A stretch of DNA of 64,000 bases from an uncultured Paracoccaceae bacterium (GCA_937872465.1 CALMSR010000038.1:62001-126000); one strand, 5' to 3'. Shown: positions 50,445-59,480, counted from the stretch's first letter. The notes: a model not told the origin generated them from the sequence alone. Numbers and translations are program-made.

Positions 50445-52070
50445 ATGCGAGAACCGGGCCGCGCGACGATCACGCCGGGGCGCTCGTGGGATGCGCTCGT
50501 GGCGGGCTTCCGCTGGCCGCGGGTGCGGCGGTTCAACATCGCCGAGGCCTGTTGCGACGTCTGGGCGCGGGCCGAGCCCGACCGGCTGGCGCTGCGCTCC
50601 CTGCGCCTGGACGGCAGTACGCGGGACTGGAGCTTCGCCGAGCTCTCGCGGGCCTCGAAGCGGCTGGCCAATGCCTTCGCCGGGCACGGGATCGGGCGCG
50701 GCGACCGGGTCGCGCTCCTGCTGCCCCAGACCCCGGAGGCGCTGCTGACCCATCTCGCGGCCTATCGGCTGGGGGCGGTGGTGGTGCCGCTCTTCGCGCT
50801 CTTCGGCGAGGACGGGCTGGCGTTCCGGCTGGCGGATTCGGGCGCGAAGGCGCTGGTCACGGATGCGGCGGGCCTGCCCAAGATCCTCGCGATCCGCGAC
50901 CGGCTGCCCGATCTCGCCCGCATCTTCTCCATCGACGGGCGCGAGTCCGGGGTGGAGGGATTCTGGCAGGAACTGGGCCGGGCGGCCGACCGCTGCCCGA
51001 CCGCATCGACCGGGCCGGAGGATCCGGCCTTCATCAGCTATACTTCCGGCACGACCGGGCAGCCCAAGGGGGCGCTGCACGGGCATCGGGTGCTGATCGG
51101 GCATCTGCCGGGGATCGAGCTGGCCCATGAATATCTCGGGCAGAAGGGTGATTTCCTCTGGACGCCGGCAGACTGGGCCTGGATGGGCGGGCTGACCAAC
51201 GTGCTGCTGCCGGGGCTCTGGTTCGGCGTGCCGGTGCTGGCGCATCGCATGGCGAAGTTCGATCCCGAGCGCGCCGCGGCGCTGATCGGCGAGCAGGGGG
51301 TGCGCAACGGCTTCCTGCCGCCCACGGCGCTGAAGCTGATGCGCCAGGCCGGGGTCGAGCGGGTGCGCGGGCTGCGCAGCCTCGCCTCGGCGGGGGAGGC
51401 GCTGGGCGGAGCGCTGCTCGACTGGGGCCGGGGGGTCTTCGGGTTGAACATCAACGAGTTCTACGGCCAGACAGAATGCAATGCGGTGCTGGCCAATTGC
51501 GCGCGGCTCATGGAGGTGCGGCCGGGGTCGGCGGGCCGCGCGGTGCCGGGGCACCGGGTGGCGATCCTCGGCCCGGAGGGCGATGTCCTCAGGCCGGGCG
51601 AGCCGGGCGAGATCGTGGTGCGGCGGCCCGATCCGGTGATGTTCCTCAACTACTGGAACGATCCGGAGCGCACTGCCGAGAAGTTCGCCGGCGACTGGAT
51701 GCGCACCGGCGACGAGGCGGTGATGGACGAGGAGGGCTACGTGCATTTCCGGGCGCGCAACGACGACGTGATCACCTCGTCGGGCTACCGGATCGGGCCG
51801 GGGGAGATCGAGGAATGCCTGGCCGGCCATGCGGACGTGGCGATGGCTGCGGTGGTCGGCGTGCCCGACCCGATCCGGACCGAGGCGGTCAAGGCCTATG
51901 TGGTGCTGCGCCCCGGTGCCGCGCAGGAGGGGCTCGCCGGCGCGCTGACGGCGCGGGTGGCGACGCGGATCTCGCCGCATCTCGCGCCGCGCTCGGTCGT
52001 CTTCGTCGATGCGCTGCCGATGACCGCGACGGGCAAGATCCAGCGGCGCGAACTGCGCCTGCGCGGCTGA
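50445..52070 (+). CDS. AMP-dependent acyl-CoA synthetase
   Basis: The 541-aa enzyme activates a carboxylic acid to its CoA ester by way of an acyl-adenylate. Visible motifs are the P-loop-like SYTSGTTGQPKGALHGH, NEFYGQTECN, the hinge region DWMRTGDEAVMDEEGYVHF and the C-terminal TGKIQRRELR with the catalytic Lys. It resembles the medium-chain/acetyl-like AcsM group rather than long-chain FadD, but the acid is not known. GGAG lies 8 bases before ATG 50445. It stands alone, followed by a LuxR-type gene. Confidence 0.9.
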   Translation: MREPGRATITPGRSWDALVAGFRWPRVRRFNIAEACCDVWARAEPDRLALRSLRLDGSTRDWSFAELSRASKRLANAFAGHGIGRGDRVALLLPQTPEALLTHLAAYRLGAVVVPLFALFGEDGLAFRLADSGAKALVTDAAGLPKILAIRDRLPDLARIFSIDGRESGVEGFWQELGRAADRCPTASTGPEDPAFISYTSGTTGQPKGALHGHRVLIGHLPGIELAHEYLGQKGDFLWTPADWAWMGGLTNVLLPGLWFGVPVLAHRMAKFDPERAAALIGEQGVRNGFLPPTALKLMRQAGVERVRGLRSLASAGEALGGALLDWGRGVFGLNINEFYGQTECNAVLANCARLMEVRPGSAGRAVPGHRVAILGPEGDVLRPGEPGEIVVRRPDPVMFLNYWNDPERTAEKFAGDWMRTGDEAVMDEEGYVHFRARNDDVITSSGYRIGPGEIEECLAGHADVAMAAVVGVPDPIRTEAVKAYVVLRPGAAQEGLAGALTARVATRISPHLAPRSVVFVDALPMTATGKIQRRELRLRG

Positions 52071-52167
52071 TGTGGCCGCGGGAGGAGCCATTTGTCCGAC
52101 AAGCGGCTGGTTGTGATCGCCTCGCGATGGTATTGATTGCATGGTTCGCCTGGGGGGATCGTTGCGG

Positions 52168-52893
52168 ATGGATCTGGCATCCTATGAATCGCGGCTGGCC
52201 TCCGTCCGCGAGCAAGCGGCGCTCTGGAAGGTCCTCACCGAATATTTCCGCGGCAGCGAAGTGGAGAGGGTGGTCTATCACCACCTGCCGCCCATGGGCG
52301 CGCGCGACGCGGACCGGATGGACGTCGCCGCGATGGGCGTGCCCGAGGAACTGGTCGATCGCTATGTCGGGGAGAAGCTCTACAAGCAGAATCCGATCCT
52401 GCAGCACGGGCTGCGCAGCATCCAGCCGTTCTATTTCGACGAGGTCAGTTTGCCGGAGGATCTGACGCCGGTCGCGAAGGAGTTCCTCGACATCGTCCGG
52501 CGCGTCGATTTCCTGCGCGGCCTCGGGGTGCAGGTCTTCGGTCCGCACGGGCGCAACGGCTATTTCGGGCTGGGATTCGTTCCGACGGTGACCCGGCTCG
52601 AGCCTGGCCGGGTCAACAACTTCCAATGGGTGTGCCAGCTCGCGCATCTGCGCTACTGCTCGCTGCTCCTGCCGACGCTCGGGCCGCCGCCGAGCCTTTC
52701 GGAGCGGGAGACCGAGGTTCTGGCCTGGGTGGCGCGGGGCAAGAGCAATTCCACGATCGGCGAGATCCTCGGCATCTCGGCCCATACCGTCGATGCGCAT
52801 CTGCGGCGGATCTATCTCAAGCTCGGGGTCTTCGACCGCATCAGCGCGGCGCTGCGCGGCATCGGCGTGGGGCTGATCCATTCCGAGACCTGA
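52168..52893 (+). CDS. LuxR-family transcriptional regulator with autoinducer-binding domain, no luxI nearby
   Basis: The 241-aa protein has an N-terminal autoinducer-binding domain (about residues 20-155) and a C-terminal GerE helix-turn-helix in LSERETEVLAWVARGKSNST plus IGEILGISAHTVDAHLRRIY. Trp/Tyr/Asp positions typical of acyl-homoserine-lactone sensors are only partly recognisable, so the ligand is uncertain. No synthase is in the window. ATG 52168 has GGGGGG 10 bases upstream; an in-frame ATG at 52141 has no site. Confidence 0.85.
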   Translation: MDLASYESRLASVREQAALWKVLTEYFRGSEVERVVYHHLPPMGARDADRMDVAAMGVPEELVDRYVGEKLYKQNPILQHGLRSIQPFYFDEVSLPEDLTPVAKEFLDIVRRVDFLRGLGVQVFGPHGRNGYFGLGFVPTVTRLEPGRVNNFQWVCQLAHLRYCSLLLPTLGPPPSLSERETEVLAWVARGKSNSTIGEILGISAHTVDAHLRRIYLKLGVFDRISAALRGIGVGLIHSET

Positions 52894-52985
52894 GCCCGAT
52901 CCCGCGATCGCGTTAACCGAGTCGGCGAATTGATCGCAGTGCGTGTGGCGCATAACTGGCGCCCAGGAGAGGCGGGAAATGCCGA

Positions 52986-53417
52986 ATGGGGGTTGGGATG
53001 GATGTGATGCAGAATTCGAGGGTCGACAACCGGCTGATGCGCGCGCTGCGCCAAGGGGCGGAGGCCCTGCCGGAGGATCTGGGGCGGTTGCACGAATATC
53101 TGATGCTGATCGGGGGCTTGCTCGGCGAGAAGGCCACCGATCACGAGGAAACCTGGGCGCTGGCGCTGGCCGCCGCGGCCGAGATCGAGACCCTGCAGCG
53201 GCTCGAGGGCGCGGTGACCGAGAAGGCGATCGCCGTTCCGGCGCGCGACCTGGGCGAGGTCCTGATCAAGTTCGCGATCTGGAATGCGCTGGTGGCGGGC
53301 GGCGATGCGGAGGAGGGGAATTGCGACCGCGACCGCCTGATCCGCTCGATCCGCAACGACATCGAGCGCCTCGCACGTGTCGGTGCCGGTGGAAGGCGGG
53401 GCGGTCCGGCGAACTGA
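52986..53417 (+). CDS. Hypothetical cytosolic protein, 143 aa
   Basis: I do not recognise this protein. It is mostly helical and acidic with QGAEALPEDLGRLHEYLMLI, then HEETWALALAAAAEIETLQR and RDRLIRSIRNDIERLARVG. It has one cysteine and no membrane or signal segments. It could be a small regulator or bacteriophage-independent accessory protein. The start is either 52986 or ATG 52998, the latter with GGGGG nearby. It is convergent with the DNA alkylation repair gene (4-base gap). Confidence 0.65.
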   Translation: MGVGMDVMQNSRVDNRLMRALRQGAEALPEDLGRLHEYLMLIGGLLGEKATDHEETWALALAAAAEIETLQRLEGAVTEKAIAVPARDLGEVLIKFAIWNALVAGGDAEEGNCDRDRLIRSIRNDIERLARVGAGGRRGGPAN

Positions 53418-53421
53418 GCGG

Positions 53422-54105
53422 TCAGGCGAGCCGTCGGGCGGCGTCCCTGCGGGCGAAGGCGCGCAGGTCGCGGCCGGGGCCGTCGAGGAAGGCCCGGACC
53501 CGGCCGGGGTCGTGGGCGGAGAGGCTGCGCAGCCACCAGGCGACCGATTTCTGGATGAACCAGTCGCGATCGGCGACGTAGGTCGCGGCCCAGCCGAGGA
53601 TGCGCTCGCGCGCGGCGCGATCCTCCGGGCCGGGATGGGTGTGTCGGCTCCAGGGCAGGGTCGCCACCAGCGCCGCGCGCCGCACCCAGCGGTTATCGTC
53701 CCGGGTCCAGCTCTCGACGGTATCGACGCGTTCGGGCTGGGCGACCAGCCGGCGCTCCGCCACCTTGCAGGCGTGATCGGCGATGGCCCAGGCGTCGAAG
53801 CCCGGCAGCCAGCGCAGGAACTCGCGCCAGACCTCGGCCTCGGCTTCCGGAATCCTGGCCTGGATCAGCAGCTTCGCCGCGGCGATGCGCGCCTCGTGGA
53901 TGTCGCTGTCCCAGAGCGCGCCCGCCAGCGCGACCCGGCCGGCGATCGTCGCCTCGCGGCGCCATTCCGCGACATGGGACTCGATGACGGGGACGGAGAG
54001 ACCGAGATAGACACGCGGCGCCTTGTGATAGGCCAGCATCTCGCCGGCCCGCGCGGGATCGGCGGCGGCGTGCAGGGCGGCGAGCGCCTCGGCCCCGGTG
54101 GTCAT
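53422..54105 (-). CDS. DNA alkylation repair protein (AlkD-like, HEAT repeats)
   Basis: The 227-aa all-helical protein belongs to the AlkC/AlkD family, base-excision glycosylases for alkylated purines. Clear features are DPARAGEMLAYHKAPRVYLGL and SVPVIESHVAEWRR at the start, DSDIHEARIAAAKLLIQAR, and DNRWVRRAALVATLPW with DRDWFIQKSVAWWLR, the last holding the tryptophans and Asp expected of AlkD-like DNA binding. Its start overlaps glmS by 4 bases (ATGA), so it is the last gene of glmU-glmS-alkD. Confidence 0.85.
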   Translation of the reverse strand: MTTGAEALAALHAAADPARAGEMLAYHKAPRVYLGLSVPVIESHVAEWRREATIAGRVALAGALWDSDIHEARIAAAKLLIQARIPEAEAEVWREFLRWLPGFDAWAIADHACKVAERRLVAQPERVDTVESWTRDDNRWVRRAALVATLPWSRHTHPGPEDRAARERILGWAATYVADRDWFIQKSVAWWLRSLSAHDPGRVRAFLDGPGRDLRAFARRDAARRLA

Positions 54106-55922
54106 TCCACGGTGACGGATTTCGCCAGATTGCGTGGCTGGTCCACGTCCGTGCCCTTCTGGACAGCGGTGTGGTAGGCGAGCAATTGTGCCGGCGCGGC
54201 ATAGAGGATCGGCGCGACGAAAGGGTCGCAGGCGGGCATCTGCAGGCTGTGCCAGACGCCGTGGTTCGCGGCGGCGAGCCCGGCGGAATCGCTGATCAGC
54301 ACCACCTTGCCGTCGCGGGCCATGACCTCCTGCATGTTCGAGACCGCCTTGTCGAAGAGGCCGTCCGAGGGGCTGAGCACCACCACCGGCACATCCTCGT
54401 CGATCAGCGCGATCGGCCCGTGCTTGAGCTCGCCGCTTGCATAACCTTCGGCGTGGATATAGCTGATTTCCTTGAGTTTCAGCGCGCCTTCCAGGGCGAG
54501 CGGATACATGGTGCCGCGCCCCAGGAACAGGATGTCGCGCGCCTTGGCGATGTCCTTGGCGATCTCGGCGATCTGGGGCTCCAGCGCCAGGGCGCGCGCC
54601 AGCAGGCCGGGCGCGCCGCAGAGCACCGTGACGAGGCGCGCCTCCTCGGCGGCATCGAGCGTGCCGCGCTGGCGGCCGGCGGCGATGGCGAGGCCGGCGA
54701 GCACGGTGAGCTGGCAGGTGAAGGCCTTGGTGGAGGCCACGCCGATCTCCGGGCCGGCGAGGATCGGCAGCGCCACGTCGCTCTCGCGGGCGATGGTGGA
54801 GGTCTCCACATTGACCACCGCCACGATCTGCCCGCCTTCGCCGCGCACGTAGCGCAGGGCGGCCAGGGTGTCGGCGGTCTCGCCGGACTGGCTGACGAAG
54901 ATGCCGATGGCATTCTCGCCCAGCGGCGGCTCGCGGTAGCGGAATTCCGAGGCGACCTCGATCTCGACCGGGATGCGCGCCAGCCGCTCGAACCAGTATT
55001 TCGCCACGTGGCAGGCGTAATATGCCGTGCCGCAGGCCACCATCACCAGGCGCTCGCAGCGGGAGAAGTCGACTCCGGGCGGGATCTCGATACGGTCGCG
55101 GCCGTCGCTGACATAGCGGGCGAGCGCGTCGGAGATCACCGTGGGCTGCTCGTGCATCTCCTTTGCCATGAAGTGCTTGTAAGGGCCTTTCTCGGCGAAG
55201 AAATTCTCGATCGGAACCTCGACAATCTCGCGCCGGACCGGCTGCCCGGCGGCATCGAAGATCGCGATCGAGTCGCGGGTCAGGACGGCATGGTCGCCCT
55301 CCTCGAGATAAGTGACGCGATTGGTGAGCGGCGCCAGCGCCAGCGCATCGGAGCCGATGAAGGCCTCGCCGTCGCCATGGCCGACGGCGAGCGGCGAGCC
55401 GCGGCGGGCGGCGATCAGCAGATCCTCCTCGCCCTCGAAGAGGAAAGCGAGCGCGAAGGCGCCTTCGAGTTGGGCCAGCGTCGCCCGGGCGGCCTCGAGC
55501 GGCGTCTTTCCGGCGCGCAGCTCGCGGTCGCAGAGCTGGACCACGGCCTCGGTGTCGGTGTCGGTCTCGAAGACACAGCCCTCGGCGGCCAGTTCGTCGC
55601 GCAGCTCGCGGAAATTCTCGATGATGCCGTTGTGCACCACCGCGACGGTCCCGGCGCGATGGGGATGGGCGTTGCGCTCGCTGGGCGCCCCATGCGTCGC
55701 CCAGCGGGTGTGGCCGATGCCGGAATGGCCGCGGATCGGGTTCTGCACCAGGAGGTCGGAAAGCGCCACGAGCTTGCCGACCGAGCGGCGCCGGTCGAGA
55801 TGGCCGTCGCTGAGCGTGGCGATGCCGGCGCTGTCGTAGCCGCGGTATTCGAGCCGCTTGAGCGCCTCGAGGATGAGCGGGGCGACCTCATGGCTGCCGA
55901 GGATGCCGACGATGCCGCACAT
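54102..55922 (-). CDS. glmS: Glutamine-fructose-6-phosphate aminotransferase
   Basis: GlmS makes glucosamine-6-phosphate for cell-wall and LPS precursors. The 606-aa protein starts with the catalytic Cys of the glutaminase domain (MCGIVGILGSHEVAPLI), then has RWATHGAPSERNAHPH, the isomerase SIS domains with SQSGETADTLAALRY and the C-terminal FVAPILYAAPAQLLAYH...KSVTVE. It overlaps the glmU stop by one base (TAATG) and alkD by 4 bases. No glmS ribozyme is expected in this group or seen. Confidence 0.97.
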   Translation of the reverse strand: MCGIVGILGSHEVAPLILEALKRLEYRGYDSAGIATLSDGHLDRRRSVGKLVALSDLLVQNPIRGHSGIGHTRWATHGAPSERNAHPHRAGTVAVVHNGIIENFRELRDELAAEGCVFETDTDTEAVVQLCDRELRAGKTPLEAARATLAQLEGAFALAFLFEGEEDLLIAARRGSPLAVGHGDGEAFIGSDALALAPLTNRVTYLEEGDHAVLTRDSIAIFDAAGQPVRREIVEVPIENFFAEKGPYKHFMAKEMHEQPTVISDALARYVSDGRDRIEIPPGVDFSRCERLVMVACGTAYYACHVAKYWFERLARIPVEIEVASEFRYREPPLGENAIGIFVSQSGETADTLAALRYVRGEGGQIVAVVNVETSTIARESDVALPILAGPEIGVASTKAFTCQLTVLAGLAIAAGRQRGTLDAAEEARLVTVLCGAPGLLARALALEPQIAEIAKDIAKARDILFLGRGTMYPLALEGALKLKEISYIHAEGYASGELKHGPIALIDEDVPVVVLSPSDGLFDKAVSNMQEVMARDGKVVLISDSAGLAAANHGVWHSLQMPACDPFVAPILYAAPAQLLAYHTAVQKGTDVDQPRNLAKSVTVE

Positions 55923-57283
55923 TATTCACCTGCCTTTGCCGCTTTGAGCGCCCGCAGCCGCTCCATCAGCCGCAGCCCCAGCCCCGGCTTGACGACCTGC
56001 CGGCCGCGGCCCAGCGCCAGCGCCGCCCCGGGCACGTCCTCGGTGATGACCGACCCGGCGGCGACGAGCGCGTCGTCGCCGATCTCCACCGGGGCGACCA
56101 GCGCCGAGTTGGAGCCGATGAAGGCGCGCGCGCCGATCCGGCTGCGGTGCTTGAAGACGCCGTCGTAGTTGCACACGATCGTTCCGGCGCCGACATTGGC
56201 CTTCGTGCCGACATCCGCGTCGCCGATATAGCTGAAATGGTTGATCTTTGCGCCGGCCTCGATGATCGAGTTCTTGATCTCGACGAAATTGCCCACCTTG
56301 GCGTTCTCGGCGATCTCGGCGCCGGGGCGCATGCGCGCGAAGGGGCCGACCTGGGCGCCCTGGCTGATGTGGCAGCCCTCGAAGAAACAGAAGCCGTGGA
56401 TCGTCGCGCCGGATTCGACGGTGACCTCGGGGCCGAACCAGACATTGGGGCCGATGGTCACGTCGCGGCCCAGGGCCGTGTCGAGCGCGAACCAGACGGT
56501 GGCCGGGTCGACCAGCGTCGCGCCGTTGGCCATTGCGGCGAGGCGGGCGGCACGCTGGAAGGTGGCCTCGGCCTCGGCGAGGTCCTTGCGGGAATTGACC
56601 CCTTGCGTCTCCTCCTCGGGGCAGAGGATCGCGGCGGTCGCGAGGCCGCGCGCCCGGGCGAGGCCGACGATGGCGGTCAGGTAGTATTCGCCCTTGGTCC
56701 TCTCGGGCTCGACCTCGGCGAGAAGCTCGAAGAGCGTGCGGCAATCGGCCACCACCACGCCGGAATTGCACACCGCCCCGCCGATGCCGCGGGGGGCGGG
56801 TTCCTCCGCCTCGATGATCGCCTCGAGCGTTCCATCGGGGCCGAAGGCGAGGCGGCCGTAGCGGCCTGGATCGGCCGTCTCGAACCCGAGCACCACCACG
56901 CTGGCGCCGTCGCGCCGCGCCGCGAGCATCTTGCGCAGCGTCTCGGGCCGGATGAAGGGCGTGTCGCCATAGAGCACGACCACGTCGCCGTCGAAATCGG
57001 CGAGCGCCTCGCGGGTCTGGAGCACCGCATGGCCAGTGCCGCGCTGCTCGGGCTGGCGGGCGAGCAGGACCGTGTCGTCGATCGCGCGGGCGGCGGCGTC
57101 GACCCGCGCGGCCTCGTGGCCGGTGACCACGACGATGCGCTCGGGCTCGATGGCGCGGGCCGTGGCCATGGCATGGGCCAGAAGCGGCACGCCGCCGAGC
57201 GGGTGGAGGACTTTGGGGTGGTCCGAGTTCATCCGGGTTCCCTGGCCAGCGGCCAGAAGGATGACGGCGATGGACATGGACAC
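55922..57283 (-). CDS. glmU: Bifunctional N-acetylglucosamine-1-phosphate uridyltransferase / glucosamine-1-phosphate acetyltransferase
   Basis: GlmU makes UDP-GlcNAc. The 453-aa protein has the uridyltransferase domain (IAVILLAAGQGTRMNSDHPK, LYGDTPFIRPETL) and a C-terminal left-handed beta-helix with hexapeptide repeats and the acetyl-transfer His region (NFVEIKNSIIEAGAKINHFS). It is first in glmU-glmS-alkD. Divergent to gph, with about 100 bases between start codons. Confidence 0.97.
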   Translation of the reverse strand: MSMSIAVILLAAGQGTRMNSDHPKVLHPLGGVPLLAHAMATARAIEPERIVVVTGHEAARVDAAARAIDDTVLLARQPEQRGTGHAVLQTREALADFDGDVVVLYGDTPFIRPETLRKMLAARRDGASVVVLGFETADPGRYGRLAFGPDGTLEAIIEAEEPAPRGIGGAVCNSGVVVADCRTLFELLAEVEPERTKGEYYLTAIVGLARARGLATAAILCPEEETQGVNSRKDLAEAEATFQRAARLAAMANGATLVDPATVWFALDTALGRDVTIGPNVWFGPEVTVESGATIHGFCFFEGCHISQGAQVGPFARMRPGAEIAENAKVGNFVEIKNSIIEAGAKINHFSYIGDADVGTKANVGAGTIVCNYDGVFKHRSRIGARAFIGSNSALVAPVEIGDDALVAAGSVITEDVPGAALALGRGRQVVKPGLGLRLMERLRALKAAKAGE

Positions 57284-57387
57284 TCACTCCGCGACGCGAC
57301 AAGAGCGCTTCTATCAGGGGTCGTTTCGTGGGAAAAGGCCGCGGCCCATCAGAAAGTGTTTCAATTGTTGCCGGATCAGGGAGAGGG

Positions 57388-58125
57388 ATGAAAAGGCCGG
57401 AAACCGCCGACCGCCGCGTCGCGGTCTTCGATCTCGACGGGACGCTCGCCGATACCTCGGCGGATCTGATCGCCGCGGCCAATGCGACCTTCGCGGAGGC
57501 CGGGCGGCCGGGGCCGCTCGACCCGCTGGCCGATCGCGCCCTGGCCTTCGCCGGCGGGCGCGCCATGCTGCGGGAAGGCTTCGTGCGGCTCGACGGCGCG
57601 GCGGAGCCCGCGCAGGTCGACCGGCTCTATCCCCGGCTGCTCGCGCTCTACGGGCAGGGGCTGCGCGTCGAGACCGAGCTCTACCAGGGCGCCGAGGCGG
57701 CGCTCGGGTCGCTCGGCGCGGCGGGCTGGACCCTCGCGGTCTGCACCAACAAGCCCCATGCCCTGGCCGCGCGCCTGCTGGAGGCGCTGGGTCTCGGGGG
57801 GCGCTTCGCCGCCCTGCTGGGCGCCGACAGCCTCGACGTGCGCAAGCCCGACCCGCGGCACCTCCTGGAGACGGTGGCGCGGGCGGGCGGCAGCGCGGGT
57901 CGCGCGGTGCTGGTGGGGGACACCACCACCGACCGCGAGGCGGCGCGCGGCGCGGGCATGCCCTGCGTGCTGGTGGGATTCGGTCCGGAGGGGGCGGCGG
58001 TGGCGCGGCTGGAGCCGGAGGCGGTGCTGGAGCATTACGACGCGCTGCCGGCGCTGCTCGACCGGCTGCTGCCGCCGGGCGGGGGCGGATGGAGCGGGCG
58101 GCGGGAATCGAACCCGCGTCTCTAG
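57388..58125 (+). CDS. gph: Phosphoglycolate phosphatase (HAD family)
   Basis: Gph dephosphorylates 2-phosphoglycolate. The 245-aa HAD protein has motif I AVFDLDGTLADTSADLI, motif II CTNKPHALA, the motif III Lys in DVRKPDPRHL and motif IV VLVGDTTTDREAARGAGM. ATG 57388 follows GGGAGAGGG; an in-frame upstream ATG adds 20 non-conserved residues. The last 12 codons (WSGRRESNPRL) are read antisense across the acceptor and T-arm of the convergent tRNA-Gly gene, so the stop lies inside the tRNA. Confidence 0.92.
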   Translation: MKRPETADRRVAVFDLDGTLADTSADLIAAANATFAEAGRPGPLDPLADRALAFAGGRAMLREGFVRLDGAAEPAQVDRLYPRLLALYGQGLRVETELYQGAEAALGSLGAAGWTLAVCTNKPHALAARLLEALGLGGRFAALLGADSLDVRKPDPRHLLETVARAGGSAGRAVLVGDTTTDREAARGAGMPCVLVGFGPEGAAVARLEPEAVLEHYDALPALLDRLLPPGGGGWSGRRESNPRL

Positions 58126-58163
58126 CTTGGAAGGCTAGGGTCTTACCATTACACAACGCCCGC
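58090..58163 (-). tRNA. tRNA-Gly (anticodon TCC)
   Basis: The minus strand folds as a cloverleaf: acceptor GCGGGCG/CGCCCGC, D-arm with TAATGGTA, anticodon loop CTTCCAA (TCC), T-loop GGTTCGATTCC, and an encoded CCA end (58090-58092). It overlaps the gph 3' end antisense. Confidence 0.95.
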
Positions 58164-58487
58164 GTGTCCGCATAGGTAGCGCGCGGCAGGGCCCTGTGCA
58201 AGGCACCCGGGCGTCCGCGCGACGGGACCCTGACCGGGCGACCATCACGCCGATCCCGCGGGAGGGTCCTTCCAGCGGCGGCCCGCGCGACCTATGCCGA
58301 CAACGGCCGGGGCGGGTGCGGGACGTGCCACTGCCACTGCCGCCGGCGCACCACCCGGAGCCGATCGCTCCCGCCTTCATCGCCTCGACGATCCCGGCAG
58401 CACGCCAATCGGCGTGCAACAGGGGCTTCCGGCCGCAAGGTTCGGCATTTACGCGGCGAAACCGTCTTGCTATAGGCCGTCGCGCGT
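58164..58487. other. Gap between two tRNA genes
   Basis: No convincing gene or structure is seen over 324 bases. The short frames here lack ribosome sites and recognisable sequence. Confidence 0.5.
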
Positions 58488-58562
58488 TCCGGCGTAGCTC
58501 AGTGGTAGAGCAGTTGACTGTTAATCAATTGGTCGCAGGTTCGAATCCTGCCGCCGGAGCCA
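58488..58562 (+). tRNA. tRNA-Asn (anticodon GTT)
   Basis: Acceptor TCCGGCG/CGCCGGA, D-arm GCTCAGTGGTAGAGC, anticodon loop CTGTTAA (GTT), T-arm GCAGGTTCGAATCCTGC and encoded CCA are all present. A near-copy of its last 21 bases lies at 61300. Confidence 0.96.
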
Positions 58563-58593
58563 GAATCTATCAATGAATACAAGAGATTGATAG

Positions 58594-58623
58594 GCCGCCC
58601 ACGTCGGGCGGCTTTCTGTTTTT
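58594..58623 (+). terminator. Intrinsic terminator after tRNA-Asn
   Basis: A 7-bp stem (GCCGCCC/GGGCGGC, 5-base loop) is followed by TTTCTGTTTTT, a classical U-rich tail. Confidence 0.85.
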
Positions 58624-58734
58624 GCAGCGATTCTGCAGCGAACGGCCTGCCGCGTCCAGACGCGAGAGGATTCATCGACTGTTCAGGCCCGAGCGCCAAA
58701 ATCTCGCCACATCAGTGCTTTGTCTCAGATTCGA

Positions 58735-58968
58735 GGCGTTGCTGCATGGAAGCTGGGCGGCTCGGATCGCCCCCTTTCCCCGCTTTCGTCACCCGGTCCT
58801 GATGCACCGGGTCATGCCCGGGGCGGCGAGGCGGTCGATGCAGGGCAGGGCGACGGCGGCTTCGGCCTTCTGGCGGTCGAAGGGGCGCGAGCGGAGGCTC
58901 GGGCCGACCAGCGTCTTGTGGCGCAGCATCGCGGCATGGCAGTCGAAGCGGTCGCAGGCCTTGTCGGC
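58735..58968 (-). pseudogene. Relic of an IS5-family (IS903-like) insertion sequence: transposase tail and one end
   Basis: About 60 codons on the minus strand read ADKACDRFDC...LVGPSLRSRPFDRQ, then AEAAVALPCIDRLAAPGMTR to a stop (58789-58791). This parallels the usual IS5/IS903-type ending RSR...EA...LNRM...GMP. Beyond the stop the plus strand has GGCGTTGCTGCATGG (58735), like the terminal repeats of that group. The rest of the element is gone; the coding remnant ends where the betA relic begins. Confidence 0.55.
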
Positions 58969-58977
58969 GCGAGAAGC

Positions 58978-59211
58978 GTGGCGATCCGTGGCCTCGACGG
59001 GCTCAGGGTTGTCGATTGGTCGGTCGTCTCCAGCGAGCCGGACGCCAAGCTGAACGCGCCGACGATCATGCTGGCCGAGCGGGCGGCCGACATGATCCGT
59101 GGCAGCCCGTTTCTACCCGCCTCCAACGCCCCGGTGGGGTTGGCCGAGGGGTGGGACGAACGGCAGCGACCGGGTTCCCCGATCCGGCGGTGCGTGAATC
59201 CAGCTTCCTGA
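58978..59211 (+). pseudogene. C-terminal relic of choline dehydrogenase (GMC oxidoreductase)
   Basis: The frame reads VAIRGLDGLRVVDWSVVSSE, then LNAPTIMLAERAADMIRGSP and LPASNAPVGLAEGWDERQRP. This is the conserved C-terminus of BetA-type GMC oxidoreductases. The upstream catalytic parts are missing, and the usual active-site His/Asn context is only partly present (KLNAPTIM). It follows the IS relic without a gap. Confidence 0.7.
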
Positions 59212-59271
59212 CGCCATCGAAAGGATTGCGCGAATCAGCATCATCAGGTAAGCGCCGCTGACGCAATGGCC

Positions 59272-59437
59272 GTGCCGGGAGAAGGTGGGGAGACCCACCG
59301 CCGAAGGAGCAACCGCCCCGGAAACTCTCAGGTCCAAGGACCGGCACTGGTCTCAGCACTCCGGAAAGCGGCCGCAGGGCCCACCGAAGGAGAAAGCCCG
59401 GCAACGGGCGAAACTCTCAGGTCCAAGGCACGGAGGG
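59272..59437 (+). promoter_or_regulatory. Tandem glycine riboswitch
   Basis: Two glycine aptamers lie in series. Aptamer I (59272-59347) is closed by GTGCCGG/CCGGCAC and has GGGAGA, CCGAAGGAGCAA and AACTCTCAGGTCCAAGGACC. Aptamer II (59357-59437) is closed by CTCCG/CGGAG and has CCGAAGGAG and a second CTCTCAGGTCCAAGG. A short linker separates them. It ends 44 bases before the DadA-like start, so it should control that gene, probably switching it on with glycine. Confidence 0.95.
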
Positions 59438-59480
59438 GGCATGGCGGCATCGACCGCCCTGAGCCTTGGGAGTGAATGAA

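Noticed and set aside
58499..58699. Minus-strand frame ending GGRIRTCDQLINSQLLYH
   Set aside because: This is the well-known antisense translation of a tRNA (here tRNA-Asn), not a gene.
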